Assembly: GCA_004297165.1 (NCBI GenBank)
Contig: SCUJ01000006.1
Span: 372,001-436,000, forward strand
DNA: 64,000 nucleotides
Direction: 5' to 3'
Source: Gammaproteobacteria bacterium
GTDB lineage: Bacteria; Pseudomonadota; Gammaproteobacteria; Eutrophobiales; Eutrophobiaceae
The position numbers were made by a program, and so were the translations under genes. Shown piece by piece: positions 31,219-40,625 of the stretch (positions are counted from its first letter, which is position 1; each line of letters starts with the position of its first letter). Below the pieces are notes generated by a model. The model saw only the letters and a list, made by a program, of their open reading frames with translations. It had not been told where the DNA came from and did no database searches.

Positions 31219-31743
31219 ATGTGGGTGATTAAACTTGCCGGCCTGATGGCGTCCGTCCCTCAGTTCATTGATCTTCCGCTCTTGATTGAACAGCGCGGAG
31301 AGTTATCGGGTGAATTTCCGCTTGTTTCCATGCCCAGATTGCTGGAGTTGGCGACATCGGAAGACGGCTGTGTCAGCTTCGATTTGACGTTCGGCAAGGA
31401 TGCGCAGGGCATAGATTTTATTACCGGACATTACCGCGCCAGCTTGCAGGTGAAATGTCAGCGGTGTCTGACGCCGATCAATCTGAACCTGACGGGGAAG
31501 ATAAATCTGGCGGTTATCGAAAATGAGGCCGCGACAGGGGAGTTGCCCGGCTTTTATGAACCTTTGATTCATGGCAGCGGCCGTCTCTCGTTGCCTGCCC
31601 TGTTGGAAGACGAGATTATTCTGACCTTGCCCATGGCGCCGCTGCACCTGATCGCCGAGTGTCCATCCGGCGATCTGCTGCGAGAGTATGCGACCACGCG
31701 GGAATCGCCGTTCGCGGTGTTGAAAGGAATTAAAAACAAGTAG
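31219..31743 (+). CDS. yceD: YceD/DUF177 protein, 23S rRNA accumulation factor
   Basis: A 174-residue DUF177 protein. The core VKCQRCLTPINLNL holds the paired cysteines, and the C-terminal EDEIILTLPMAPLH and NPFAVL-like SPFAVLKGIKNK end are characteristic. In E. coli YceD is needed for normal 23S rRNA levels; the mechanism is unclear. It sits directly before rpmF, as almost everywhere in bacteria. Two starts are possible, ATG 31219 and ATG 31246, and neither has a strong ribosome-binding site; the shorter one (165 residues) fits the family better. Confidence 0.92.
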   Translation: MWVIKLAGLMASVPQFIDLPLLIEQRGELSGEFPLVSMPRLLELATSEDGCVSFDLTFGKDAQGIDFITGHYRASLQVKCQRCLTPINLNLTGKINLAVIENEAATGELPGFYEPLIHGSGRLSLPALLEDEIILTLPMAPLHLIAECPSGDLLREYATTRESPFAVLKGIKNK

Positions 31744-31779
31744 TTCGATAGTAACCAAATCACACAAGAGGATTTATTT

Positions 31780-31965
31780 ATGGCAGTGCAACAGAACCGG
31801 AAAACTTCTTCCAGAAGGGATATGCGACGTTCGCATGACGCCCTCAAACCGCCTGCCTTGTCGACTGACTCAACCACTGGTGAAATTCACAGGCGGCATC
31901 ATATCAGCCCGAATGGTTATTACCGCGGAAAGAAGGTCATCGCGGACAAGGAAGCGGCGGAATAG
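31780..31965 (+). CDS. rpmF: 50S ribosomal protein L32
   Basis: A 61-residue L32 protein. [20 protein letters not shown] and the [18 protein letters not shown] region are highly conserved in Gammaproteobacteria. It is the cysteine-free form, so it needs no zinc. It lies 36 bases after yceD with AGAGGA upstream, and 65 bases before plsX. rpmF-plsX-fab linkage ties ribosome and membrane lipid synthesis in many bacteria. Confidence 0.98.
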   Translation: MAVQQNRKTSSRRDMRRSHDALKPPALSTDSTTGEIHRRHHISPNGYYRGKKVIADKEAAE

Positions 31966-32030
31966 ATCAGTTACGGTTGGCTCGACGCAGCTTCGTTTCT
32001 TAGTTCGATTACAACAGAAACCGACGCGTA

Positions 32031-33044
32031 ATGGCCGCTTGCATCGCACTGGATGCCATGGGGGGTGACCATGGCCCTGTCGAAATTATCCCGGCGGCGC
32101 TCGATATCCTGAAGAAATTTCCGGATATAAATTTAATCCTGGTCGGCCGGGAGGAAGTCCTCGATCCCATACTAAAAGCGAACGGCGCCGCCGTTAACGA
32201 TCGTTTGCGGATCAAACACGCCCCTGAAGTGGTGGAGATGAATGAGCCGCCTTCTTCGGCGCTGCGCAGCAAGAAACTATCCTCGATGCGCCTGGCCATC
32301 GATCTGGTCAGGGATAATACGGCCAACGCCTGCGTCAGCGCGGGCAACACCGGTGCGCTCATGGCCATCGCCCGTTTTGTCTTGAAAATGCTGCCGGGAA
32401 TCGAGCGGCCGGCCATCTGCACCACCATGCCGGGGATCAATGGGAACACCCATCTGCTGGACCTCGGCGCCAACGTTGACCCCGATGCGGCTCAGCTATT
32501 TCAGTATGCGGTCATGGGCTCCGAACTGACCAAGGCCGTGCAAAATATTGCCTCTCCCCGAATCGCCCTGCTCAATGTGGGGTCGGAGGAGATCAAGGGC
32601 AACGACCGGGTAAAACAGGCGGCCAGTCTGTTGGCGAACAGTCATTTGAATTATGCGGGATTCGTCGAAGGCAACGACATCTACTCGGGCAACGTGGACG
32701 TCATCGTGTGCGATGGTTTTACCGGGAATGTCGCGCTCAAGGCGAGCGAGGGCGTGGCCGGATTCCTGATGCACCACGTCAAACATGAATTCAAGAAATC
32801 CCTGTACGGGAAACTCGCCGCCCTGATCTCCATGCCGGTGCTCAAATCAATTCAGCGAAAAATCGATCCGCGCCGTTATAATGGCGCAAGCCTCCTGGGC
32901 CTGAAGGGGATCGTCATCAAAAGTCACGGTAGCGCCGACCGGCTGTCATTTTTTCACGCCATCGAAGAGGCCATCGTGGAGATAGAAAAACAGGTCCCGG
33001 ATAAAATAACCAATCGTCTGGAAGAACTTCTGATCTACAGGTAG
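32031..33044 (+). CDS. plsX: Phosphate acyltransferase PlsX
   Basis: A 337-residue PlsX. It makes acyl-phosphate from acyl-ACP, which PlsY then uses to acylate glycerol 3-phosphate. The N-terminal [12 protein letters not shown], the [12 protein letters not shown] loop and [20 protein letters not shown] are family signatures. It is a peripheral membrane protein. ATG 32031 has a poor ribosome-binding site. fabH begins 5 bases after its stop. Confidence 0.98.
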   Translation: MAACIALDAMGGDHGPVEIIPAALDILKKFPDINLILVGREEVLDPILKANGAAVNDRLRIKHAPEVVEMNEPPSSALRSKKLSSMRLAIDLVRDNTANACVSAGNTGALMAIARFVLKMLPGIERPAICTTMPGINGNTHLLDLGANVDPDAAQLFQYAVMGSELTKAVQNIASPRIALLNVGSEEIKGNDRVKQAASLLANSHLNYAGFVEGNDIYSGNVDVIVCDGFTGNVALKASEGVAGFLMHHVKHEFKKSLYGKLAALISMPVLKSIQRKIDPRRYNGASLLGLKGIVIKSHGSADRLSFFHAIEEAIVEIEKQVPDKITNRLEELLIYR

Positions 33045-33049
33045 TTATT

Positions 33050-34006
33050 TTGGTCTACTCAAAAATAATCGGCACCGGGGGATATTTACCGGAACGGATC
33101 ATGTTCAATGCCGAACTCGAAGCCATGGTGAATACCTCGGACGAATGGATTCGTGCCAGGACCGGCATCCGGCAGAGGCATATCGCCGCAGCGGATGAAA
33201 CCACCTGCGACATGGCTGAACAGGCGGCGTTGCGGGCAATCGAGGCCGCGGATATCTCCCTGGATTCGATCGATCTCATCGTGCTGGCCACTTCGACGCC
33301 GGACCTTATTTTTCCAAGCACCGCGTGTCTGCTGCAGGCGCGTCTGGGCATCGCCACGGAAATCCCCGCATTCGACATCCAGGCGGTCTGTTCCGGATTC
33401 GTCTATGCCCTGAGCGTCGCGGACAAATTCATTCGATGTGGCGATTGCAAACGTGTCCTGGTCGTGGGCGCGGACACCAACTCGAAGATTCTGGACTGGA
33501 CGGATCGCGGCACGTGCGTGATATTCGGCGACGGGGCCGGCGCGTTCGTGCTGGAGGCTGCCACCGAACCAGGCATCTACAGTACGCACCTCCATGCCGA
33601 TGGCAGCCATTCCGATCTCCTCTATGTGCCTGGAGGCGCATCCAGGCCGAATAGCGCGCCTGTCATGCATATGAAGGGCAACGAGGTGTTCAGGATCGCC
33701 GTGAAGAAGCTTGACGAATTGGTTGATGAAACCCTGGAAAAAAACAAACTTACACGTGGCGATATCGACTGGCTGGTGCCGCATCAGGCCAACATCCGGA
33801 TCATTTCCGCCACGGCCAAACGGCTCGAACTACCGATGGAGAAGGTGGTGCTGACCGTGGCGGAACATGGCAATACCTCGGGTGGTTCGATCCCCCTGGC
33901 CTTGGATACCGCCGTGCGCAGGGGGGACATCAAGGTCGGGGATCTGTTGCTCCTCGAGGCCTTTGGCGGCGGATTTACCTGGGGTTCGGCGCTCATCCGC
34001 TATTAG
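33050..34006 (+). CDS. fabH: Beta-ketoacyl-ACP synthase III
   Basis: A 318-residue KAS III that condenses acetyl-CoA with malonyl-ACP to start fatty-acid synthesis. The catalytic triad is Cys114 (AVCSGF), His245 (PHQANIRI) and Asn275 (HGNTSGGS). The start is TTG 33050; no ATG or GTG in frame gives the conserved N-terminus ([14 protein letters not shown]), and AGG at 33039-33041 is well placed. The serine usual after NTS is Gly-Gly here. It follows plsX after 5 bases and precedes fabD by 44. Confidence 0.97.
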   Translation: MVYSKIIGTGGYLPERIMFNAELEAMVNTSDEWIRARTGIRQRHIAAADETTCDMAEQAALRAIEAADISLDSIDLIVLATSTPDLIFPSTACLLQARLGIATEIPAFDIQAVCSGFVYALSVADKFIRCGDCKRVLVVGADTNSKILDWTDRGTCVIFGDGAGAFVLEAATEPGIYSTHLHADGSHSDLLYVPGGASRPNSAPVMHMKGNEVFRIAVKKLDELVDETLEKNKLTRGDIDWLVPHQANIRIISATAKRLELPMEKVVLTVAEHGNTSGGSIPLALDTAVRRGDIKVGDLLLLEAFGGGFTWGSALIRY

Positions 34007-34050
34007 AAACTGACGTAACAGTTCATGGCGCCAGTACCGCGTAAACTTAT

Positions 34051-34983
34051 ATGACTTTGGCAATGGTTTTCCCCGGACAGGGCTCACAATCGGTTGGAAT
34101 GCTGAAGGATCTGGCTGCCGCCTTCCCCTTGGTTCATGAGGTTTTCGGCGAGGCATCTGCCCAGCTCGGTTATGACCTCTGGCGGATGGTGCACGAAGGC
34201 ACCGCGAATGAACTCGATCGAACCGTCAACACGCAGCCTGCCATGCTCACGGCGGGATACGCCTGCTGGAAGGCATGGAAGGTCATGGGCGGGAGCGACC
34301 CGGCGATGCTCGCCGGTCATAGTCTGGGTGAATATACCGCCCTGGTGTGCGCTGGCGTTCTGAAATTTACCGATGCCATCAGACTGGTGAGTGAACGGGG
34401 TCGCTACATGCAGGAGGCCGTGCCCGCGGGCGAGGGCGCGATGGCGGCAATCCTCGGTCTGGATGATGAAAAAATCGTAGCGGTATGCGCGAACATCAAC
34501 GGAGCGCGGGTCGTATCCGCGGCCAATTTCAACGCCCCCGGGCAGGTGGTCATCTCCGGCCATACCGATGCCGTACAGGCAGCGATAGATGCGGCCAAGC
34601 AGGCCGGGGCCAAACGCGCGGTGCAGTTGCCGGTCAGTGTGCCTTCCCATTGCCAGCTCATGCGACCCGCGGCGTTGCGCCTGAGCGTCCTACTGGATGA
34701 ACTGGAAATGCACGACGCTGCGATACCGATCATGCAGAATGCCGACAGCGAGCTGCGCCGGAATGCCGACGCGATCAAACATTCGCTCGAAGAGCAATTG
34801 CATCAACCGGTGCACTGGCACCGGGGGATCAGGCGGCTGGTCGAGGCGGGCGTCGATCGCATCGTCGAATGCGGACCCGGCAAGATCCTGACCGGATTAT
34901 GTAAAAGGATCGCCCCGGAAGTCATGCATCAGGCGGTGTATGATCCGCCATCCCTCAAGGCCGCTTTGGGAGAATTGAACTAG
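34051..34983 (+). CDS. fabD: Malonyl-CoA:ACP transacylase
   Basis: A 310-residue FabD. Nucleophile Ser91 lies in AGHSLGEYTALV, the partner His near 199 in VPSHCQLM, and the N-terminal FPGQGSQ loop forms the oxyanion hole. It moves malonyl groups from CoA to acyl carrier protein. fabG starts with the base after its stop codon, so the pair is translated together. Length and motifs match E. coli FabD throughout. Confidence 0.98.
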   Translation: MTLAMVFPGQGSQSVGMLKDLAAAFPLVHEVFGEASAQLGYDLWRMVHEGTANELDRTVNTQPAMLTAGYACWKAWKVMGGSDPAMLAGHSLGEYTALVCAGVLKFTDAIRLVSERGRYMQEAVPAGEGAMAAILGLDDEKIVAVCANINGARVVSAANFNAPGQVVISGHTDAVQAAIDAAKQAGAKRAVQLPVSVPSHCQLMRPAALRLSVLLDELEMHDAAIPIMQNADSELRRNADAIKHSLEEQLHQPVHWHRGIRRLVEAGVDRIVECGPGKILTGLCKRIAPEVMHQAVYDPPSLKAALGELN

Positions 34984-35733
34984 ATGACGCAGATTTTTCA
35001 AGGCAAGACGGCGCTGGTCACCGGCGCGAGCCGCGGTATCGGGAAGGCCATCGCGCGCGTCTTGGGCGGCTGCGGCGCCTTTGTCATCGGCACGGCGACA
35101 ACAGAAAACGGCAGCCAGGAGATTGCGAAGGCATTCGCGTCCGCGGGGATCGCAGGCACGGGAATGGTCCTCGAGGTGAAGGACCGGGCATCCCGCGAAC
35201 AATTCGCCGAGCGTTTGCAGGCGAGCGGGCAGACGCCCCTGATCCTCGTCAACAATGCCGGGATTACCAGGGATAATCTGTTTCTCCGGATGAAGGATGA
35301 AGAATGGAGCGATGTCATCTCCACCAATCTGGACTCCGTATATCATTTGTGCCGGATCTGCATACGCGGCATGATCAAGGCAAGGTTCGGCCGCATCATC
35401 AATATCAGTTCGGTCGTGGCGCTCTCCGGCAACCCCGGACAGACGAATTATTCCGCCTCGAAGGCGGGCATCATCGGTTTCACGCGCTCACTCGCGCGCG
35501 AGATCGGCAGCAGAAACATCACTGTGAACGCCGTGGCGCCTGGTTATATCGATACGGAGATGACGTCCGCCCTCAGCGAAGAACAACAGAACAGCCTGCA
35601 CGAGCGGATTGCCCTGGGCAGGATGGGCAATGTCGAAGAAGTCGCCAACGTTGTGAAGTTTCTGGCCTCGGATGACGCCTCCTACATCACCGGCGAAACG
35701 GTCAACGTCAACGGAGGGATGTACATGGCTTGA
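34984..35733 (+). CDS. fabG: 3-oxoacyl-ACP reductase
   Basis: A 249-residue short-chain dehydrogenase. The NADPH motif TGASRGIG is at 14-21 and the catalytic residues are Ser143, Tyr156 and Lys160 (YSASK). It reduces 3-oxoacyl-ACP in each elongation round. It abuts the fabD stop with no gap. After it comes 157 bases before acpP, where a separate promoter for the highly expressed carrier protein is likely. Confidence 0.98.
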   Translation: MTQIFQGKTALVTGASRGIGKAIARVLGGCGAFVIGTATTENGSQEIAKAFASAGIAGTGMVLEVKDRASREQFAERLQASGQTPLILVNNAGITRDNLFLRMKDEEWSDVISTNLDSVYHLCRICIRGMIKARFGRIINISSVVALSGNPGQTNYSASKAGIIGFTRSLAREIGSRNITVNAVAPGYIDTEMTSALSEEQQNSLHERIALGRMGNVEEVANVVKFLASDDASYITGETVNVNGGMYMA

Positions 35734-35814
35734 TTCCATTTCCAGACATATGCTGATAAACAATCCGCAACTGACTGTTTATACGATAAATAATATTTTC
35801 GTTAATCATCAAGC

Positions 35815-35880
35815 TTGCAAGTTATCGGCTTTTCTCTAAACTAACAGCCGCATTTTGGCCCTTGGCCCGTGAAGGGAGGA
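35815..35880 (+). promoter_or_regulatory. Candidate acpP promoter and strong ribosome-binding site
   Basis: TTGCAA (35815-35820) and TAAACT (35837-35842) are 16 bases apart and form a plausible sigma-70 promoter in the AT-rich gap after fabG. GGGAGGA at 35874-35880 is the strongest ribosome-binding site in this operon and fits the high demand for acyl carrier protein. A TTTAT-ACG-ATAAA dyad lies further upstream (35778-35790); no known regulator site is recognised in it. Confidence 0.4.
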
Positions 35881-35890
35881 AAAAGAAATC

Positions 35891-36127
35891 ATGAGTAGTA
35901 TTGAAGAACGCGTCAAAAAGATTGTCGTTGAACAACTCGGCGTCAAAGAAGAAGAAGTACACAACGAAGCATCCTTCGTCGATGATCTGGGAGCGGATTC
36001 TCTCGATACCGTTGAACTGGTGATGGCTCTGGAAGAGGAATTCAAGACAGAAATACCTGATGAGGAAGCGGAGAAAATCACCACGGTGCAGCAAGCGATA
36101 GATTACGTAACCGCGCACATGGAATAA
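35891..36127 (+). CDS. acpP: Acyl carrier protein
   Basis: A 78-residue, strongly acidic ACP. Ser37 in [18 protein letters not shown] is the site of the 4'-phosphopantetheine arm. It carries all intermediates of fatty-acid synthesis and supplies lipid A, phospholipid and lipoate synthesis. A strong ribosome-binding site precedes it and a factor-independent terminator follows it, so its mRNA can end before fabF and give an excess of ACP. Confidence 0.99.
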   Translation: MSSIEERVKKIVVEQLGVKEEEVHNEASFVDDLGADSLDTVELVMALEEEFKTEIPDEEAEKITTVQQAIDYVTAHME

Positions 36128-36152
36128 GTCGTCTCGTTCACTATCCCAACAG

Positions 36153-36175
36153 GGCCGCGGTTACGCGGCCTTTTT
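36153..36175 (+). terminator. Rho-independent terminator between acpP and fabF
   Basis: GGCCGCG (36153-36159) and CGCGGCC (36164-36170) form a 7-base-pair GC-only stem around GTTA, followed directly by TTTTT (36171-36175). It lies 25 bases after the acpP stop. Some readthrough must supply fabF unless fabF has its own promoter in the remaining 30 bases. Confidence 0.88.
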
Positions 36176-36206
36176 CGTTAATAATATTGCTTTAGATGGA
36201 ATTCAT

Positions 36207-37448
36207 GTGACTAAACGTCGGGTGGTGGTAACTGGCCTTGGCATGGTGACGCCCATCGGCAACAATGTGGCGGATACCTGGAACAATCTTCTGCAAGGGA
36301 AGAGCGGAATCGCGCCGCTTACCCACTTCGATGTAAAGGATTATCCGGTGCGGTTTGGCGGGTCGATCCGGAATTTCAATGCAGAAGATTATATCCCGCG
36401 CAAGGACATCAAAAAGATGGATGTCTTCATCCATTACGGCATGGCCGCTGGTTTGGAGGCATTGAACGATTCCGGTCTCATCATCGATGAGACAAACGCT
36501 AACCGCGTGGGCGTGGCGATTGGATCTGGAATCGGCGGTTTGGGCGGCATCGAACAAGGCACGCAGACCATCCTGGAATCAGGACCGCGCCGGCTGACGC
36601 CGTTCTTTGTCCCCAGCAACATCATCAACATGATCTCGGGGAATCTTTCGATCCGCATCGGCGCGAAGGGCCCTAACTTTGCCATTGTCACCGCCTGTAC
36701 GACAGGCACTCACAACATCGGCGAGGCGGCCCGCATCATCGCCTATGGCGACGCGGATGCGATGGTGGCGGGCGGCGCGGAAATGGCGACATCGCCAACC
36801 GGACTTGCCGGTTTCGCCAATGCCAAGGCACTCTCCACGCGCAATGACGCCCCGGAACGCGCCAGCCGCCCGTGGGATCGCGACCGCGACGGCTTTGTGC
36901 TGAGCGACGGCGCCGGTGTGATCGTGCTGGAAGAATACGGCCATGCGGTAAAACGCGGCGCGCGCATCTATGCCGAATTGATAGGTTACGGGATGAGCGG
37001 CGACGCCTACCACATGACCCTGCCGTCCCCCGGCGGCGAAGGCGCCATGCGTTGCATGCGCAACGCCATCGCCGACGCGGCCATTACCCCGGAGGCCATC
37101 GACTACATCAACGCGCATGGCACCTCGACGCCGGCGGGCGATGTCATCGAAAGCAATGCCATCAAACAAGTTTTCCAGGGGCATGCCTACAAGGTCGCGA
37201 TCAGTTCCACCAAATCCATGGTCGGACACATGCTCGGAGCGGCCGGCGGCGTCGAGGCGATCTTCTCGATCCTGGCCCTGCGCGATCAGGTGGCGCCGCC
37301 GACCATCAATCTGGATAATCCGGACCCGGAATGCGACCTCGACTACGTTCCACATACCGCGAGACAGATGCAGATGGAGATCGCCCTGTCCAATTCCTTC
37401 GGTTTTGGCGGCACCAACGGGACGATAATTTTTCGCCGTTTGGCCTGA
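36207..37448 (+). CDS. fabF: Beta-ketoacyl-ACP synthase II
   Basis: A 413-residue KAS II. Catalytic Cys164 is in [14 protein letters not shown], with the two histidines in [11 protein letters not shown] and [13 protein letters not shown]. It elongates acyl-ACP and controls unsaturated chain length with temperature in E. coli. The start is GTG 36207, behind GATGGA. It follows the acpP terminator. The pabC gene that often separates fabF from mltG is absent. Confidence 0.98.
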   Translation: MTKRRVVVTGLGMVTPIGNNVADTWNNLLQGKSGIAPLTHFDVKDYPVRFGGSIRNFNAEDYIPRKDIKKMDVFIHYGMAAGLEALNDSGLIIDETNANRVGVAIGSGIGGLGGIEQGTQTILESGPRRLTPFFVPSNIINMISGNLSIRIGAKGPNFAIVTACTTGTHNIGEAARIIAYGDADAMVAGGAEMATSPTGLAGFANAKALSTRNDAPERASRPWDRDRDGFVLSDGAGVIVLEEYGHAVKRGARIYAELIGYGMSGDAYHMTLPSPGGEGAMRCMRNAIADAAITPEAIDYINAHGTSTPAGDVIESNAIKQVFQGHAYKVAISSTKSMVGHMLGAAGGVEAIFSILALRDQVAPPTINLDNPDPECDLDYVPHTARQMQMEIALSNSFGFGGTNGTIIFRRLA

Positions 37449-37531
37449 GCGCGGTTGTCTGTAGCCCTGCCTTACAGGGGGCAAATTCTTTCACGACAAA
37501 TACCGCCGTCTCCCGGTAGAATCCGCGGGCT

Positions 37532-38566
37532 ATGAAATATCAGGTTGTCAGGTTTGTCCTGCTGATTTTGCTGACAGGCGCAGCCGCCCTGGGTTGGCTG
37601 ATTTACGATATTCAGGCCTTCATGATACAGCCGCTGCCGCTCACCGAACGCGCGATATTCACTATCGAAAAAGGCATGAGCCTCAGGGATGTTAGCGCCG
37701 GACTGGCCCGATCCGGCTGGCTCACGAAACCGTATTACCTGAGGCTTGCCGGACGCCACTCCGGTCAGGCAACGGCCATCAAGGCCGGAGAGTACGCCCT
37801 GATACCGGGAATGGACCCACGCTCGCTCCTGGAGATGTTTGTGGCCGGCCGGGTGGTGCAATATCCGATTACCCTGCCTGAAGGCTGGAGCTTCAGACAG
37901 ATCCTGAAGGCGCTGGCCGATAATCCGATCCTGCGCCAGTCCCTCACGGAACACTCACCGGCTGGCGTCATGCGGCAACTCGGAGTGGAGGAACCGTTTC
38001 TGGAAGGGTTGCTGTTCCCCGATACCTATCACTTCTCTCGCGGGACGACCGATATCGAGATCCTCCGACGCAGTTATCGCGAGATGAAATCCAAGCTGGC
38101 CGAGGAATGGGCCAATCGGGCCCTCGATCTCCCTTATCAGAATGAATACGAGGCGTTGATCATGGCCTCGATCATCGAGAAAGAGACGGGCTTTGCCGAG
38201 GAGCGCGCGACGATCGCCGGAGTCTTCGTCCGCCGGCTGGAACGCCGGATGAAATTACAGACCGACCCGACGGTAATCTATGCAATGGACGACGCCTATG
38301 CCGGGGATATCAAACGCGCCGATCTGACTATAGATTCTCCCTACAATACCTATCTGTATCCCGGCCTGCCGCCGACGCCCATCGCCTCGCCAGGGAGGGC
38401 AGCGATCCATGCAGCCTTGCATCCGGAGGCCGGGGATTCGTTATACTTCGTGGCCATGGGCAGCGGCCGTCATTATTTTTCCGCGACCCTTGTGGAACAC
38501 AATCGGGCGGTGGCCCGCTATCAGCTATCACGCCGCTCGGACAGCCAGGAGAAAGTACAGGAATGA
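37532..38566 (+). CDS. mltG: Endolytic murein transglycosylase MltG
   Basis: A 344-residue YceG/MltG. One N-terminal transmembrane helix (about 7-27), a LysM-like domain (about 40-105) and the catalytic domain with LIMASIIEKETGFAEERATI, whose glutamate is catalytic, and LQTDPTVIYAM. It cuts nascent glycan strands and is thought to set their length. Its stop overlaps tmk as ATGA. The 83 bases before it contain a weak hairpin (37464-37479) but no convincing terminator. Confidence 0.96.
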   Translation: MKYQVVRFVLLILLTGAAALGWLIYDIQAFMIQPLPLTERAIFTIEKGMSLRDVSAGLARSGWLTKPYYLRLAGRHSGQATAIKAGEYALIPGMDPRSLLEMFVAGRVVQYPITLPEGWSFRQILKALADNPILRQSLTEHSPAGVMRQLGVEEPFLEGLLFPDTYHFSRGTTDIEILRRSYREMKSKLAEEWANRALDLPYQNEYEALIMASIIEKETGFAEERATIAGVFVRRLERRMKLQTDPTVIYAMDDAYAGDIKRADLTIDSPYNTYLYPGLPPTPIASPGRAAIHAALHPEAGDSLYFVAMGSGRHYFSATLVEHNRAVARYQLSRRSDSQEKVQE

Positions 38567-39195
38567 CCGCGAAGAAAGGCTTGTTCATCACCCTTGAAGG
38601 CGTCGAAGGCGTTGGCAAGAGCACCCATGCCGCCTTCATCAGCGAACAGATCCGGCGGACGGGCAGGGTGGTCACGCTGACCCGTGAGCCTGGAGGCACC
38701 AGGGCCGGCGAGGAGATACGCAACATTCTGCTGCATGCCCACGAGACGGGCGTGACCGCAATGACGGAGCTGTTGTTGATCTTCAGCGCCAGGAACCAGC
38801 ACCTGGAAGAGGTCATTCGTCCCGCCCTGGCCAGAGACGAGGTCGTATTATGCGACCGGTTTACCGATGCCACCTATGCCTATCAGGGCGGCGGACGGAA
38901 GATCGCATGGGACCGGATAGGAACCCTGGAATGGCTCATACAACATGGCCTGCAACCCGATCTGACCATCCTGTTCGATCTGGACCCGCAAACCGGGCTG
39001 CAGCGTGCGAACGGACGCTCCGTTGCGGACCGTTTCGAAAAGGAATCGCTGGAATTTTTCGCGCGGGTTCGGGCCGCCTATCTCCAGATCGCCCGGGATG
39101 AGCCCCGGAGGATGGTGGTGTTGGACGCCGCGCCTCCCATCGAGGTCGTGCAGGCTGAACTGCTCAAGCTGCTGAAAGACCGGGGCATATGCTAG
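38563..39195 (+). CDS. tmk: Thymidylate kinase
   Basis: A 210-residue dTMP kinase. P-loop EGVEGVGKST is near 12-21, the dTMP-binding LTREPGGT follows, and CDRFTDATYAYQGGGR is the DRY-like motif. It makes dTDP for DNA synthesis. It overlaps mltG by 4 bases and holB by 7, so mltG-tmk-holB are coupled in translation, as in many Gammaproteobacteria. Confidence 0.97.
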   Translation: MTAKKGLFITLEGVEGVGKSTHAAFISEQIRRTGRVVTLTREPGGTRAGEEIRNILLHAHETGVTAMTELLLIFSARNQHLEEVIRPALARDEVVLCDRFTDATYAYQGGGRKIAWDRIGTLEWLIQHGLQPDLTILFDLDPQTGLQRANGRSVADRFEKESLEFFARVRAAYLQIARDEPRRMVVLDAAPPIEVVQAELLKLLKDRGIC

Positions 39196-40184
39196 AGCTG
39201 TTTCCCTGGCACCAGACACAATGGCGGCAGTTGCTCGCCGCCAGGGACCGGTCCCGATTGCACCACGCCTTGTTATTGGCCGGCCCCGGCGGCGTCGGGG
39301 TCGATAGGTTTGCGGAATGCCTGGCGCGGCGGATGCTCTGTGAAAATCCTCCTGGCGAGGACGTGGCGTGCGGACTGTGCCGCGCCTGCGCCTTGCTCGA
39401 GGCCGGCAGTCATCCCGATACCTTGCGGGTCGCGCCGGAAGAAGAGGGGAAGCAGATCCCGGTGGATGCCATCAGGGACCTGATAGATTATCTACAACTC
39501 AGCAGTCATGGCGGCAGTATCAAGATTGCAATCGTTGCCCCTGCCGAGCGCATGAACTGGAATGCCGCCAACACCCTCCTCAAGGTCCTGGAAGAGCCGC
39601 CGGGATCGGCCCTGATCATGCTGGTGTCATCGCGACCTTCTTTATTGCCCGCGACGATCCGCAGCCGTTGCCAGATCGTCGAATTTCCGCCGGTTCATGA
39701 CCAGAGCGCCCAGGACTGGCTCAGGCAGCGTCTGCCCGAAGGCCAGGAGGCCGGCGATCTCCTGCTGCTGGCGCGCGGCGAACCGATCAAGGCGGCGGCC
39801 ATGCTGGAGAACGGCGCCGATAAAAAACAACTGGAAATACTCCAGGACTTGAAAGCCGGGGGCGACCCGATCGGGCTGGCGACAAAATGGCAGTTTCTGG
39901 ATATCGCCGAGGTCTTCGCCACCATAGCAGTCTTCCTGGCGCAGTTGAGCCGCCTGAAATCGGGGGCGATGCCCCATGCCTTGGCTGATAAAGGAATCAT
40001 GTCGGAGTTGCGCGCCCTGACGCCTCGGCTTGAATTGACGCAGATGCTCGCCTGCTATGAGCGGGCAAACCAGAACCATGCCCTGGCCGTCGGCCCTTAC
40101 AACATCAACAAGCAGGGGTTACTGGAAGATTTTATCATTTACTGGCAAAATTCATTCGCAAGCAACAGAGGACGCCAATCGTGA
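39189..40184 (+). CDS. holB: DNA polymerase III delta' subunit
   Basis: A 331-residue clamp-loader delta' subunit. The AAA+ fold is present, but its P-loop reads GPGGVGVDR with no Lys, as expected for delta', which does not bind ATP. The zinc module has Cys51, Cys61, Cys64 and Cys67. NAANTLLKVLEEPP and the SRC-like RSRCQIVEF motif (arginine finger) are intact. It helps open and load the sliding clamp. The PilZ gene start overlaps its stop codon. Confidence 0.95.
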   Translation: MLELFPWHQTQWRQLLAARDRSRLHHALLLAGPGGVGVDRFAECLARRMLCENPPGEDVACGLCRACALLEAGSHPDTLRVAPEEEGKQIPVDAIRDLIDYLQLSSHGGSIKIAIVAPAERMNWNAANTLLKVLEEPPGSALIMLVSSRPSLLPATIRSRCQIVEFPPVHDQSAQDWLRQRLPEGQEAGDLLLLARGEPIKAAAMLENGADKKQLEILQDLKAGGDPIGLATKWQFLDIAEVFATIAVFLAQLSRLKSGAMPHALADKGIMSELRALTPRLELTQMLACYERANQNHALAVGPYNINKQGLLEDFIIYWQNSFASNRGRQS

Positions 40185-40540
40185 GTACTCCAGGTGGTCG
40201 TGATCCAAGACAAGGCATTTTGTCGCTGACGATTCGTGACAAGAGCGCCCTGTACGCCTCTTATATGCCGTTCATCAAGAATGGGGGATTGTTCATCCCC
40301 ACCGCCAAGCCATACAAGCTGGGGGATGAGGTGTTCATGCTGCTGACCCTGACCGACAGCAAGGAGAAACTGCCGGTGGCCGGCAAGGTCGTCTGGATCA
40401 CGCCGCGGGGGGCGCAAGGCAACAAGACCGCGGGCATCGGCGTGCAGTTCAGCGAACTGGACAAGGGCGCGACCAAGAACAAGATCGAAAACCAGTTGGC
40501 GGGCGCCCTTAAATCCGATCGCGCCACGCATACTATCTAA
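40181..40540 (+). CDS. pilZ: PilZ domain protein
   Basis: A 119-residue PilZ protein of the type first seen in Pseudomonas, where it is needed for type IV pilus biogenesis. It lacks the RxxxR and D/NxSxxG motifs that bind cyclic di-GMP: the N-terminus reads GILSLTIRDKSALYASYMPF, so it probably does not bind the signal. It starts at GTG 40181 overlapping the holB TGA. The holB-pilZ-tatD order is conserved in Pseudomonas and relatives. Confidence 0.92.
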   Translation: MSTPGGRDPRQGILSLTIRDKSALYASYMPFIKNGGLFIPTAKPYKLGDEVFMLLTLTDSKEKLPVAGKVVWITPRGAQGNKTAGIGVQFSELDKGATKNKIENQLAGALKSDRATHTI

Positions 40541-40625
40541 CTACCAAAACCCTCGTCCGGGTATTCCACCCGTTTACGTAACAACCCCATCCTTGTAACA
40601 GGGATTACCGGACGTAACGCCCGTG

